A stretch of DNA of 64,000 bases from Phormidesmis sp963789215 (GTDB lineage Bacteria; Cyanobacteriota; Cyanobacteriia; Phormidesmidales; Phormidesmidaceae): assembly GCA_963789215.1 (NCBI GenBank), contig CAWBJY010000013.1, positions 248,001 to 312,000 of the forward strand, given 5' to 3'. How positions within the stretch are numbered: the first letter of the stretch is position 1; each line of letters starts with the position of its first letter. The notes under the pieces were generated by a model. It was not told the origin of the DNA, searched no databases, and saw only the letters and a program-made list of their open reading frames with translations. The translations under genes were made by a program, and so were the position numbers. This document shows positions 50,486 to 58,704 of the stretch, in pieces.

Positions 50486-52078
50486 ATGGTAGATATTTCC
50501 ATCGCTCAGCACTATCATCAGCGCACAAAGTACGACCCGGACACCATTGGCAGAAAAAGCGGCGGATTGAATTGGGCGCTGCAGCCGCGGCCTTACAAGG
50601 ATTACAAAATTGGGCAGGAGATAGATCTTAAGCCTTATTTAGAGAAGGCAAAAGCCGATGCGGACGACGAGTGGCGCTGGTGGCAGCGGCTGTCGCGACT
50701 ACTGATCGACAGCTATGGGCTGACGGCTAAAGTAATCACTCAATCGGGTGAACCGATGTATCTGCGCTCTGCGCCTTCGGCGGGTGGGCTGTATCCGGCG
50801 GAGATTTATATTTTGTCTCGGGGAACGGCTTTGCTGCCGCCAGGGCTGTACAACTATCAGGTGCGGACACATTCGCTGGTGCGCTACTGGGATACGCACC
50901 CCTGGCAGGATTTGCAGGCGGCTTGCTTTTGGCACCCGGCGCTAGAGACAACGGAGCTAGCGCTGGTCGTGAGCACAATCTTTCAGCGGTCGGCCTGGCG
51001 ATATCAGGACAGGGCCTATCGGCGGGTGTTTTTAGATTCGGGGCACTTGCTGGGAAATTTGGAGCTAGCGGGGACGCTGTGCGACTATCGGCCTCATCTC
51101 ATTGGCGGGTTTGCCGATGAAGCGGTAAATCAGCTTTTGTATCTAGACGGGGTGGAAGAAAGTGCGATCGCGGTTCTAGCCCTAGCCGATCTCTTTGAAG
51201 TAAATCAGAATCTATCGCCTGCTTGCAGCGCTTTGCCTAGCTCAGCCCATACAGACATTGGAAGAATTGCAGACGGAGAGCTGCTGGTTTATCTACATCA
51301 AAATTCGCTAATTCCGTTTGACGCAGGATTTGGTCAGCGAGAGCAAAAAGACAGCGAATCTGTGCCGCCTGCGGTTGAGTGGATAGACAAAGCGGCTGAT
51401 GAGAAAGACGATAACCTCGAAGAAAAACCCAAGCTAGACAAGTACAACTTTCCGTTTGGCATTATGGTGTCGACCAAGACGCAGCCGATTCCCTGGGGAG
51501 ACGATTTAGCAGAGCTAGAAGATACGCTGCTAAAACGGCGGTCTACCCGGCGGTATGCAGGCGCGGCCCTGAGCCGGGCAGATTTGTTTGCGCTGCTCGA
51601 CTTTACCTATCACCCCGAGCACTATCGGCTGCAAGGCTTCGATCAGCAGCCGGACTATTTCGACCTGGATTTGATTGAAACATTTGTAGCCGTTTCTAAG
51701 GTCGATACGATGGAATCTGGCTGCTATTACTATGCGCCACAGGCGGAAGAATTACGACAGATTCGGTTTAACCAGTTTCAAGAAGAGCTGCATTACCTGT
51801 GTTTGGGGCAAGACCTTGGGCGAGATGCCGGAGCGGTAATTTTTCATACGGCGAACTTGGCAGCAGCCGTAGCTAAGTACGGCGATAGGGCCTATCGCTA
51901 TTTGCATATGGATGCAGGACATTTAGGCCAAAGACTGAACTTGGCCGCAACGCGGCGCGAGATTGGGGTAAGTGGGATTGCGGGCTTCTTTGACGATCAG
52001 GTAAATGAACTGCTGAGCATTCCGGCAGAAGAAGCGGTGCTGTACATCACCACGGTAGGGCAAAAAGCACGGCGGTAA
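50486..52078 (+). CDS. Tandem SagB/ThcOx-family nitroreductase-like protein
   Basis: This 530-residue protein contains two flavin nitroreductase-like SagB domains. The first (about 70-245) has LRSAPSAGGLYPAEIYI and a LDSGHLLGNLELAG end. The second (about 350-525) has RRSTRRYAGAALSRADLFALL and HMDAGHLGQRLNLAA. SagB proteins oxidise azolines to azoles in RiPP biosynthesis, but many cyanobacterial members are far from any peptide cluster. I see no LanC/YcaO partner or precursor peptide. An acidic linker (about 290-325) joins the domains. FMN-binding residues should be tested before calling it an active oxidase. Confidence 0.85.
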   Translation: MVDISIAQHYHQRTKYDPDTIGRKSGGLNWALQPRPYKDYKIGQEIDLKPYLEKAKADADDEWRWWQRLSRLLIDSYGLTAKVITQSGEPMYLRSAPSAGGLYPAEIYILSRGTALLPPGLYNYQVRTHSLVRYWDTHPWQDLQAACFWHPALETTELALVVSTIFQRSAWRYQDRAYRRVFLDSGHLLGNLELAGTLCDYRPHLIGGFADEAVNQLLYLDGVEESAIAVLALADLFEVNQNLSPACSALPSSAHTDIGRIADGELLVYLHQNSLIPFDAGFGQREQKDSESVPPAVEWIDKAADEKDDNLEEKPKLDKYNFPFGIMVSTKTQPIPWGDDLAELEDTLLKRRSTRRYAGAALSRADLFALLDFTYHPEHYRLQGFDQQPDYFDLDLIETFVAVSKVDTMESGCYYYAPQAEELRQIRFNQFQEELHYLCLGQDLGRDAGAVIFHTANLAAAVAKYGDRAYRYLHMDAGHLGQRLNLAATRREIGVSGIAGFFDDQVNELLSIPAEEAVLYITTVGQKARR

Positions 52079-52177
52079 GAGAGCGATAATTAAGCGGCTG
52101 AATTTTCAGCGGTTGGTGACGATCGCGCTTTTAACAACTTCGAAACTAGATCAAGTTCAGTTTCGCCAGTCCTAATT

Positions 52178-53038
52178 CTATTCAGGCAAATCTGAATTTG
52201 GTTCAACCCAATCTATTTCAGGATTTCCCTGCGTCTTAACGTCTAATTCTTCGTGACGGACAGTCTGCTGAATGCGGACAACATCTTGAACAACTTCTTT
52301 ACGAACAGACACATTTTGATAAGGCACGACGCGCCGACAGACTTCGGCCTGCTCTTCGTAAATGCCCATACGAACAGTGCCATCTTCTGAGACTTCGGCA
52401 TCGCCAAAATCTACTCGCGTTTGGCCACTGTAGATAGATTCGATTTCAATAATGACCTTCTCTCGGGTGATAGGAACGTCTGTGTCTGTAGTTTCGGTAA
52501 TTACCTGCTTAGAGATTTTAACTTCGCCAGTTTTAATACGCTGCTTTTGAGTAAATAGCCGCTCTTCGTATAGTTGAATAGGACGCTCGCTAGTGGGCGC
52601 AGCCTCAACGATAGGCTCTGTGATAACCGGCTCTTCGACTACTGCTTTAGGATCTTCCACCATAAAGGCAATACCCTCTACTGGCGCAGACTGCTCTACA
52701 GCCAAAGATTGTTCTAAAGCGTATTCTGGCTGATTGTAAATTTCACCAGTTTCGCTATAGGGCTGTAGATTTCTGAATTCTTCTCGATTGAGCGATCGCA
52801 CATACACTACGTTTTGTTCAAAATTGCTTGTACATCGACTAGTAGGGAGTAGAACCTGCGATCTGCCCATATCGACCACTAAAAACTGAACGCGATTTTC
52901 GCCATCTATCAAAATATCTTTGACTGTACCGACCTTGGCATCTTCGGCGCTACGAACGGTCATCCCTTTGACCTCATTGCCGTTGAAGTAAACGTCAGGG
53001 TAGTTGGGATAGCGATCGCTGATTCTATACAGTGTCAT
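52178..53038 (-). CDS. PRC-barrel and DUF2382 protein
   Basis: The 286-residue protein has a PRC-barrel domain (about 1-95, MTLYRISDRYPNYPDVYFN in part) and a DUF2382 (YsnF/AvaK-like) domain (about 145-286), with IQLYEERLFTQKQRIKTGEVKISKQ and VRKEVVQDVVRIQQTVRHEELDV (in pieces). Such proteins are stress-associated, often induced by desiccation or oxidative stress. It is divergent from the membrane protein at 53405. A related protein is encoded at 54329. Confidence 0.9.
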   Translation of the reverse strand: MTLYRISDRYPNYPDVYFNGNEVKGMTVRSAEDAKVGTVKDILIDGENRVQFLVVDMGRSQVLLPTSRCTSNFEQNVVYVRSLNREEFRNLQPYSETGEIYNQPEYALEQSLAVEQSAPVEGIAFMVEDPKAVVEEPVITEPIVEAAPTSERPIQLYEERLFTQKQRIKTGEVKISKQVITETTDTDVPITREKVIIEIESIYSGQTRVDFGDAEVSEDGTVRMGIYEEQAEVCRRVVPYQNVSVRKEVVQDVVRIQQTVRHEELDVKTQGNPEIDWVEPNSDLPE

Positions 53039-53404
53039 GGTGCTCAGCTCAGTACAGGTTCTTTATAATAGTGGACTAACGGTGGGTCTATTTAGTCCGC
53101 CAAGAGGAATGATTTTCAACTAATTGATTGATCTATCAACTAATCTTGATCGATTTAGAAAAAGTTGCATGTGACGTATTCACAGCGTTCTGAAACTTTC
53201 CCTTCTATGGGTCGACGATGTTTGTTCAAAGCTCTTCCTAAATGCGATCGCGTATCTATCTTTTGAGAGGCTCCAGTTACGTAGCAATTGCATAAGGTGT
53301 GTAGACATTCGCACAGATCTAACTTTGGTATTTACTGGTACTATTTAGTTTGCCTTCGTGTGCATTGCGAAAAAACCACTAAACGATTATTAAGGAGCTG
53401 AACC
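53039..53404. other. 366-base divergent promoter region
   Basis: I see no gene. It lies between the divergent PRC-barrel gene and the small membrane protein gene. AAGGAG at about 53392-53397 serves the latter. A HIP1-like CGATCGCG is at 53245. No strong hairpin was found. Confidence 0.5.
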
Positions 53405-54040
53405 ATGACCTATAGCGAAAGAGCCGATGCGGGCGTCCGTCCCGTACAAACAACGACGGTCCCTCTAGTTGACTACCACGACACGGTGCGATGGGGGCCA
53501 ATTTTTGCGGGCATCGTCGTTGGAATTGTCTCACAGCTACTGCTGAGCGCTTTGCTAGCTTCGATTGGAGGGTTGGCAGCAGGCGATGCTTCTGCCAACA
53601 CAATCGGCACAGGTCTAGGTATTGGCGCAATAATCAGCTTGCTAATTTCGCTGTTTTTGGGTGGACTAACCATGGCCTCTTCTTGCGGCCCTATGAACAG
53701 CAAAACATCGATGCTCAACGCTATTGTGATGTGGGCAACGACTCTAGTGCTCAGTGGCTTCTTACTCACCAGCGGCGTTTCTGGCGTATTTGGCGTGATT
53801 GCCGCTAACGCTGGCCCAGCGGTTACGCAAGTAGAACAAGCAACGGGTGCGTCTATCCCAGATAGTCAAGCTGAAGTGAGTGAGGCTATTCCCAATATCA
53901 CAGCACAACAGGCGGAAGGCGCGGCTGCGGCTGCGGCTAAGGGCGGTCTTGCGTTCTTAATCGGCTCTTTGCTGGCGTTAGCCGCTGCGCTAGTCGGCGC
54001 TACAGTTGGTGCTAAAAAGCCTAGAGCTGTTGTTCGGTAG
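53405..54040 (+). CDS. Glycine-rich membrane protein next to PRC-barrel genes
   Basis: This 211-residue protein starts MTYSERADAGVRP and has four hydrophobic, Gly/Ala/Ser-rich segments (about 33-57, 68-88, 97-125, 177-203). A segment before the first helix (HDTVRWGPIFAG) is typical of unnamed cyanobacterial proteins that sit near PRC-barrel or DUF2382 genes. A polar loop (140-175) separates the last helix. It is followed by a terminator at 54105-54140. A membrane or stress role is inferred from context. Confidence 0.75.
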   Translation: MTYSERADAGVRPVQTTTVPLVDYHDTVRWGPIFAGIVVGIVSQLLLSALLASIGGLAAGDASANTIGTGLGIGAIISLLISLFLGGLTMASSCGPMNSKTSMLNAIVMWATTLVLSGFLLTSGVSGVFGVIAANAGPAVTQVEQATGASIPDSQAEVSEAIPNITAQQAEGAAAAAAKGGLAFLIGSLLALAAALVGATVGAKKPRAVVR

Positions 54041-54104
54041 TCTTTTTAGCAAAGTAACTGATTCTCTTATCCAATCAGCTACTTAAATCAATATTGCTAA
54101 TTGT

Positions 54105-54140
54105 AAAGAGGAGATGTCTGAATACAGGCATCTCCTTTTT
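54105..54140 (+). terminator. Rho-independent terminator
   Basis: AGGAGATG (54109-54116) pairs with CATCTCCT (54129-54136), followed by T residues; the left flank is A-rich. Confidence 0.88.
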
Positions 54141-54328
54141 GTATGAGATTTTTAGAAAGTTGTTTCTTTTCTTCACATCTTTAGATAAGGCCAAGCTGTT
54201 TCTATTGAGGTAGGCATTATCATCCGATGTCTCTCTATCGTCTAATGATGCTGACTGATGACTTCTCTAACATTTAGTTTATTGGCCTAAGCCAACAACT
54301 ACAAACCTATTCTACGGAGTCCCCACAC

Positions 54329-55231
54329 ATGACACTTGTTAGCCTAAAAGAAACCTATCCCGACTATCGCAATCAGTTCAGCGACAACAGCCTTAGCCAC
54401 ATTGATGATTACAGTGTGTATGCTAGCGGCGATGACAAAGTTGGCACTGTAGAAGATGGATTATTCGACGATACGACCGGTCAATTTCGCTATTTAATCG
54501 TTGATACAGGCGTCTGGATCTTTGGGAAAAAAGTGTTGTTGCCGATTGGCGCTGCTCGCTTCGACAACGCTCAAGAGCGCGTATATGTAGAAGGACTCAC
54601 AAAAGATCAAGTAGAGCACCTACCTAAGTACGAAGGCACTAAGTCTGTTGACTATGACTACGAAGAAAGAGTGCGCGGCGTTTATCGCGAAAACAGCGTA
54701 GAGCAGAGCGTTCCTGTCGAAGGCACAGGCATTGCTGCGGGTACTAGTGCAGCCGTTGGTACAGCCGCAGGTAGAGCGTACACTCCAGATACCTATCGCT
54801 ACGATGAGCATGACGCTGATCTGTACGCGATGGATAGAACTGATGAGAACCAGCCTATTCGCCTTTACGAAGAGCGGTTAGTTGCGGGCAAAGAGCGCGT
54901 TCAGGCAGGCGCTGTTAGAGTCGGTAAGCGCGTCGAGTCTCAGACGGCTGAAGTCTCTGTTCCTCTTGAAAAAGAGCGCGTAGTCATTGAGCGTACAACG
55001 CCAACCACGACTACCGGTGTAGCGACAGATCACGTTTTTGAAGACGGTGAAGTAGCGAATGTAGAAGTCTTTGAAGAGCAGGCCAATGTTCGCAAAGAGG
55101 CATTTGTGCGAGAAGAAGTCAACGTTCGCAAAGAAACCCGTGAAGAAGTTGTGCATGAGCAGGCTACCGTACGCCGCGAAGAGCTAGATGTTGATGGCGA
55201 TGGCGTTGCCGATATCATAGATAACAAGTAG
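54329..55231 (+). CDS. PRC-barrel and DUF2382 protein, second copy
   Basis: This 300-residue protein has the same domain order as that at 52178: PRC-barrel (about 1-100; ASGDDKVGTVEDGLFDD, KKVLLPIGAARFDN), an Ala/Gly linker with ENSVEQSVPVEGTG, and DUF2382 (about 175-290; IRLYEERLVAGKERVQAGAVRVGKR, FVREEVNVRKETREEV in pieces). The two proteins are paralogues; shared VEQS-PVEG and LYEERL motifs show it. The C-terminus DVDGDGVADIIDNK looks like a calcium-binding dockerin-type loop, which is unusual in the family. It is monocistronic with a strong terminator. Confidence 0.9.
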   Translation: MTLVSLKETYPDYRNQFSDNSLSHIDDYSVYASGDDKVGTVEDGLFDDTTGQFRYLIVDTGVWIFGKKVLLPIGAARFDNAQERVYVEGLTKDQVEHLPKYEGTKSVDYDYEERVRGVYRENSVEQSVPVEGTGIAAGTSAAVGTAAGRAYTPDTYRYDEHDADLYAMDRTDENQPIRLYEERLVAGKERVQAGAVRVGKRVESQTAEVSVPLEKERVVIERTTPTTTTGVATDHVFEDGEVANVEVFEEQANVRKEAFVREEVNVRKETREEVVHEQATVRREELDVDGDGVADIIDNK

Positions 55232-55307
55232 GTAGATAATAAGCAGCTAGATAATCGGTAGCATTTTGCCGATAGCTAGTCGCTTTTCAATAGCCGTCTA
55301 ATGATAG

Positions 55308-55337
55308 AAAAGCCGTCTCTGTAGAGGCGGCTTTTTT
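55308..55337 (+). terminator. Rho-independent terminator
   Basis: AAAAGCCGTCTC pairs with GAGGCGGCTTTT around a short loop (one G-T pair), then T residues, between the convergent PRC-barrel gene and the LuxR gene. Confidence 0.9.
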
Positions 55338-55372
55338 GCGCTTTTAAGATGCAACTATCTAATATGAATTAG

Positions 55373-56125
55373 CTAGAGCCTGACTAGTCCGTTTCGGATG
55401 CCTACTGCAACGGCTTCTGTTCGACTAGAGACGTTGAGTTTAGAGAGAATGGCACTAATGTGAAATTTGGCGGTGTGTTCTGAGATGGTAAGCGCGATCG
55501 CAATTTCTTTGTTAGTAATGCCGTTGGCTAGCTGGTTAAGAACTTCTAGCTCTCTAGTCGTTAAGGGTTCTAGCGTGTTCTCTATCACATCCTCTAAATT
55601 AGAGTCAGCAACGGCAAAGCGGTAAGCGGCCCGGTCGAAGAGAGCTTCTGCAACCTCAGGATGAATAACCGTTAAACCCTGAACGATGGCAGCGATCGCA
55701 CTTCTAACCTGCCCAGCCGATGCCGTTATGGGTAAAAGGCTCACCAGCCCGGTGCTAAGTAACGGGCTATCCAATAGCCGAACAAAAAAATCACTGTTCT
55801 CTAAACTGCTGTCGACCATCAAAAGCAGCGGAAGGCTCTCTTCAGGTAAAAAAGTCTCAGTAATTTGAGTCAGGTCAGCAAGGTCGCCTTCTCCAATAGA
55901 AGAGAGATTAGAAGAGAGATCTATAATGGCAAGATCGGCTGTTTGGGTTTGTAGCCACAAGGTAAGCGATCGCAAGCTGCTAACTTCGCCCACAATTTGA
56001 GTAGATAGCGCTGGCGAAATCTCATTAGAAAAAGACGCCGCCAACGCAGCAAGTCCGGCGCGAGCAACTGAACTGTGCGCACAGATAATAAGCGCTGTCG
56101 TTGGCAGAGTTACCAGCACATTCAT
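55373..56125 (-). CDS. LuxR-type regulator with a degenerate receiver
   Basis: I choose the ATG at 56125; a GTG at 56140 is also possible and would abut the HtrA stop. The C-terminal third (about 180-245) is a clean LuxR-type HTH: LTTRELEVLNQLANG, ITNKEIAIALTISEHTAKFH and ILSKLNVSSRTEA. The N-terminus resembles a NarL-type receiver. The paired acidic residues are missing (LIICAHSSVARAGL where LLADDHPLVREGL is usual), and the KxxD-type lysine is lost, although an IIDLS Asp remains. Phosphorylation in the normal way is unlikely. It follows the pseudo-HtrA gene directly. Confidence 0.88.
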   Translation of the reverse strand: MNVLVTLPTTALIICAHSSVARAGLAALAASFSNEISPALSTQIVGEVSSLRSLTLWLQTQTADLAIIDLSSNLSSIGEGDLADLTQITETFLPEESLPLLLMVDSSLENSDFFVRLLDSPLLSTGLVSLLPITASAGQVRSAIAAIVQGLTVIHPEVAEALFDRAAYRFAVADSNLEDVIENTLEPLTTRELEVLNQLANGITNKEIAIALTISEHTAKFHISAILSKLNVSSRTEAVAVGIRNGLVRL

Positions 56126-56128
56126 AAA

Positions 56129-56160
56129 CCTACCGTTCACCTACCGTTCGCCTACGGTTA
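56129..56160. repeat. 11-bp tandem repeat at a stop/start junction
   Basis: CCTACCGTTCA, CCTACCGTTCG and CCTACGGTTA lie in a row at the boundary between the HtrA stop (56141-56143) and the LuxR gene start. Confidence 0.85.
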
Positions 56161-57193
56161 CAGCAACAGTCTGCATTTGCCCACCGCGCAGTAGTCGAAC
56201 ACTCATCGTTTGGCCGACGCTCTGTGGGTTCAACAAAGCTTGCATTTGCCGCAGCGATTCGAGCGGCATATCGTCAATAGCAATCATCATGTCGCCCAGC
56301 ACCATGCCCGCTTGGTCCGCAGCGCTATCCGACTCTACGCTGATGACCATAATGCCTGCCGGCTGAGTCAGTTCGTGCTGTTGCTGAACGTTCTCTGGAA
56401 GCGCGACCATTTGCATCCCTAGGCCCAGATAGCCGCGTGATATTCTGCCTCGTTGCTGTAGCTGATCGACCACTCGATTGACGGTTGTAGCTGGAATAGT
56501 CAGTACGCTGCGGCGTGGGCCAAAAGTATTAAAGCCGACAACCTGGCCGCTGGCGTTAATCAGCGGGCATCCGGCGCTGCCTCTGCGCAGGTTGAGGCTA
56601 ACCGCAATGCGTTGATCAAGCTGTCCGCCACTTTGCGATCGCCAAGGCCCGCTAATTTGGCTGACGATTCCTACGCTGGCAAACGTAGCAGTGGGCTGCT
56701 GGGTATTTTCGTCTGGGGAGGCTGCCGCTTGTTCTACTGAACGATCAGCTTGATCTACTGCCTGATTGACTGAGGATCGACGACCTCTGCCACCTCGGCC
56801 TCGGCCTCTAGTGCGATCGCCACCTCTATCACTATTGAGCGTGCTGTTTAGCGCAGATTGACCCACCGTAGAAACCAGTTGGCCTAACGCGAGAGATTGC
56901 GAATCACCAAGGGGCGCGGTGGGTAGTTCAATCCCGTCAGGCAGAGAAAGGATGGCAATGTCCGTGGTAGTATCACTGCCTAATATTTCGGTTTGGCCGG
57001 TTTGGCCGCTAGGAAGGACGAGATGCAGACTATCGCTAGGGTTAATCGCCTCGCAGGAAGTAACGATCAGTCCTTGCCGCCAGTGGATGCCAGTACTAGA
57101 AGAATGGCGGCCTTGAATCGATACGATTGAGCGACTGACCTCGGCGATATTTTCTGAAAGTGCGGTAGAAAAAGATTCGAGTGGATTTGTCAT
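56141..57193 (-). CDS. HtrA-like PDZ protein with a lost catalytic triad
   Basis: This 350-residue protein has the HtrA layout: chymotrypsin-like fold (about 15-240) and a PDZ domain (about 250-345; GYLGLGMQMV, AGIMVISVESDSAADQAGMV). The catalytic residues are replaced. The His site TAAHV reads TSCEA (Glu48), the Ser site GNSGG reads GSAGC (Ala207), while Asp78 (TTTDIAIL) remains. An unusual Arg/Gly-rich loop, RGGDRTRGRGRGGRGRR, sits at about 123-139. No signal peptide is present. It is very likely a non-catalytic, cytoplasmic peptide-binding protein. It is followed at once by a LuxR gene, with the two ORFs touching. Confidence 0.9.
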   Translation of the reverse strand: MTNPLESFSTALSENIAEVSRSIVSIQGRHSSSTGIHWRQGLIVTSCEAINPSDSLHLVLPSGQTGQTEILGSDTTTDIAILSLPDGIELPTAPLGDSQSLALGQLVSTVGQSALNSTLNSDRGGDRTRGRGRGGRGRRSSVNQAVDQADRSVEQAAASPDENTQQPTATFASVGIVSQISGPWRSQSGGQLDQRIAVSLNLRRGSAGCPLINASGQVVGFNTFGPRRSVLTIPATTVNRVVDQLQQRGRISRGYLGLGMQMVALPENVQQQHELTQPAGIMVISVESDSAADQAGMVLGDMMIAIDDMPLESLRQMQALLNPQSVGQTMSVRLLRGGQMQTVAVTVGER

Positions 57194-57295
57194 AATGGAT
57201 GGTTTGCTATTGAGTCTTCTCCAGTTTGCGACGAGATAAAGCGCAGGACATCGCCGAGATGGGTAGGCGCTACCTAGCCAAATAGTTAGGATACT

Positions 57296-57321
57296 CAGAT
57301 TCTCGATTCAGATTCTCGATT
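57296..57321. repeat. 13-bp tandem duplication
   Basis: Two perfect copies of CAGATTCTCGATT, about 100 bases before the cyanoP start. Confidence 0.9.
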
Positions 57322-57420
57322 CCACTACTAGCGGCTGAAATGTACTTTTGCGACTGGTATTTTTGCGATTTACCGCCTCATGGCACAATTAAAGTAGCTC
57401 TGGATATAGGGATTAGAAAG

Positions 57421-57969
57421 ATGTTGAAGCGATTTGCTGCGCTGCTATTGGTTGTGCTGGCTTTGGGTTTACAAAGCTGCTCTACGAGTATCGCCAGTTT
57501 AGAGTCTTATGCAGATAGCTATGAGGGCTTTGAATTCAAATACCCGACCGGGTGGGTAGCAGCAAATGTACCTAAAACAGACAACGGCCCGCAGACGGTG
57601 TTTCACGACATTATCAAAACAAGCGAAAACGTTAGCGTAGTGATTAGCCCGGTCTCTGACGGTAAAACGCTGCCAGATTTGGGAACGCCTTCGGAAGTGG
57701 GCTACAAGCTGTCTAAAAGTATCACGTCGCTTGCGCCGGATGACCGAAACGTAGAGCTAGTGAGTGCTCAGTCGTTTGAGGCGGGCGATAAGCTCTATTA
57801 CATTTTGGAATATGTAGCAGATTTGCCTTCGGGAATGCGTCACGATTTGGCGAGCGTAATTGTGCGACGCGGCCAGCTCTATACGTTTAATGCGTCAATT
57901 CCTGAGAACAGATGGAAGACACTAAAAGACACGATGAAGCAGACCGTGGCTTCTTTCTCGGTGTATTAG
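57421..57969 (+). CDS. psbP: CyanoP, PsbP-like lipoprotein
   Basis: I take the ATG at 57421 (MLKRFAALLLVVLALGLQSC) rather than the longer frame from 57340. The 182-residue protein has a lipoprotein signal with LQSC (Cys20). The PsbP fold follows, with YEGFEFKYPTGW, VSVVISPVSDGKTL and LYTFNASIPENRW. CyanoP is a thylakoid lumen lipoprotein that helps early photosystem II assembly, and matches the size here. It is followed by maf at 52 bases, an arrangement I recall as common in cyanobacteria. Confidence 0.93.
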   Translation: MLKRFAALLLVVLALGLQSCSTSIASLESYADSYEGFEFKYPTGWVAANVPKTDNGPQTVFHDIIKTSENVSVVISPVSDGKTLPDLGTPSEVGYKLSKSITSLAPDDRNVELVSAQSFEAGDKLYYILEYVADLPSGMRHDLASVIVRRGQLYTFNASIPENRWKTLKDTMKQTVASFSVY

Positions 57970-58021
57970 GAGCTAAAATAAGCCTCCGTCTTTTTTATCT
58001 TTTTCAAAGCGCTTTGACCCT

Positions 58022-58615
58022 ATGGCTGATATTCAATTTGTGTTGGCTTCGGCTTCAGTTGCTCGGCGTAAGCTACTCGTAGATGCAGGTATTCAGCCTT
58101 TTGTTTGCCCCAGCGCTTTTGATGAGGATGCAGTGCCCTTACGCGAAGCGTCTGAGCTAGTGAAAATACTGGCGCAGGGTAAAGCAGAAATGGTGGCTCC
58201 GCAGTTTCCGAGTTCGCTGGTGCTAGGCTGCGATTCGGTGCTGTCGATTAATGGCACGATTTATGGAAAGCCGGAGAGTGAGGAAGAGGCGATCGCCCGC
58301 TGGAAAGACATGAGAGGTGGCTCTGGCGAGCTGCACACTGGCTATGCGCTGATTGCGCCGGGAAAACCGACGCTGGTACGATCTAAAATGACGCGCGTAT
58401 TTTTCGCTAATCTATCCGATGAAGAAATAGCAGCCTACATCGCGACCGGTGAGCCGATGCATTGTGCGGGCGCGTTTGCGACAGATGGAAAGGGCAGCTT
58501 GTTTGTTGAGAAAATTGAGGGCTGTCACACCAACGTGGTGGGCCTAAGCTTGCCGACGCTGCGGCAAATGATGGCAGAGCTAGGCTATCGGGCAATTGAT
58601 TTCTGGGGACGTTAG
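58022..58615 (+). CDS. maf: Maf-type nucleoside triphosphate pyrophosphatase
   Basis: This 197-residue enzyme has the Maf motif ASASVARRKLLVDAG at the N-terminus, LVLGCDSVLSINGTIYGKP in the middle and CAGAFATDGKGSLF near the C-terminus. Maf enzymes hydrolyse non-canonical or specific nucleoside triphosphates and prevent their incorporation. It follows cyanoP on the same strand. Length is normal. Confidence 0.94.
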   Translation: MADIQFVLASASVARRKLLVDAGIQPFVCPSAFDEDAVPLREASELVKILAQGKAEMVAPQFPSSLVLGCDSVLSINGTIYGKPESEEEAIARWKDMRGGSGELHTGYALIAPGKPTLVRSKMTRVFFANLSDEEIAAYIATGEPMHCAGAFATDGKGSLFVEKIEGCHTNVVGLSLPTLRQMMAELGYRAIDFWGR

Positions 58616-58629
58616 ACTTGTTTTTTGCA

Positions 58630-58687
58630 GGCCAATGTTATGGGCCAGTGTCATAGGCCATTTTTATCAGGCCAGTGTCATAGGCCA
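58630..58687. repeat. Imperfect repeats of GGCCAGTGTCATAGG
   Basis: The 89-base gap before the UPF0182 gene contains three related copies of a 14- to 15-bp unit (AGGCCAATGTTATGG, GGCCAGTGTCATAGG, AGGCCAGTGTCATAGG). Confidence 0.82.
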
Positions 58688-58704
58688 GCGCAGCAGGACG
58701 ACCG

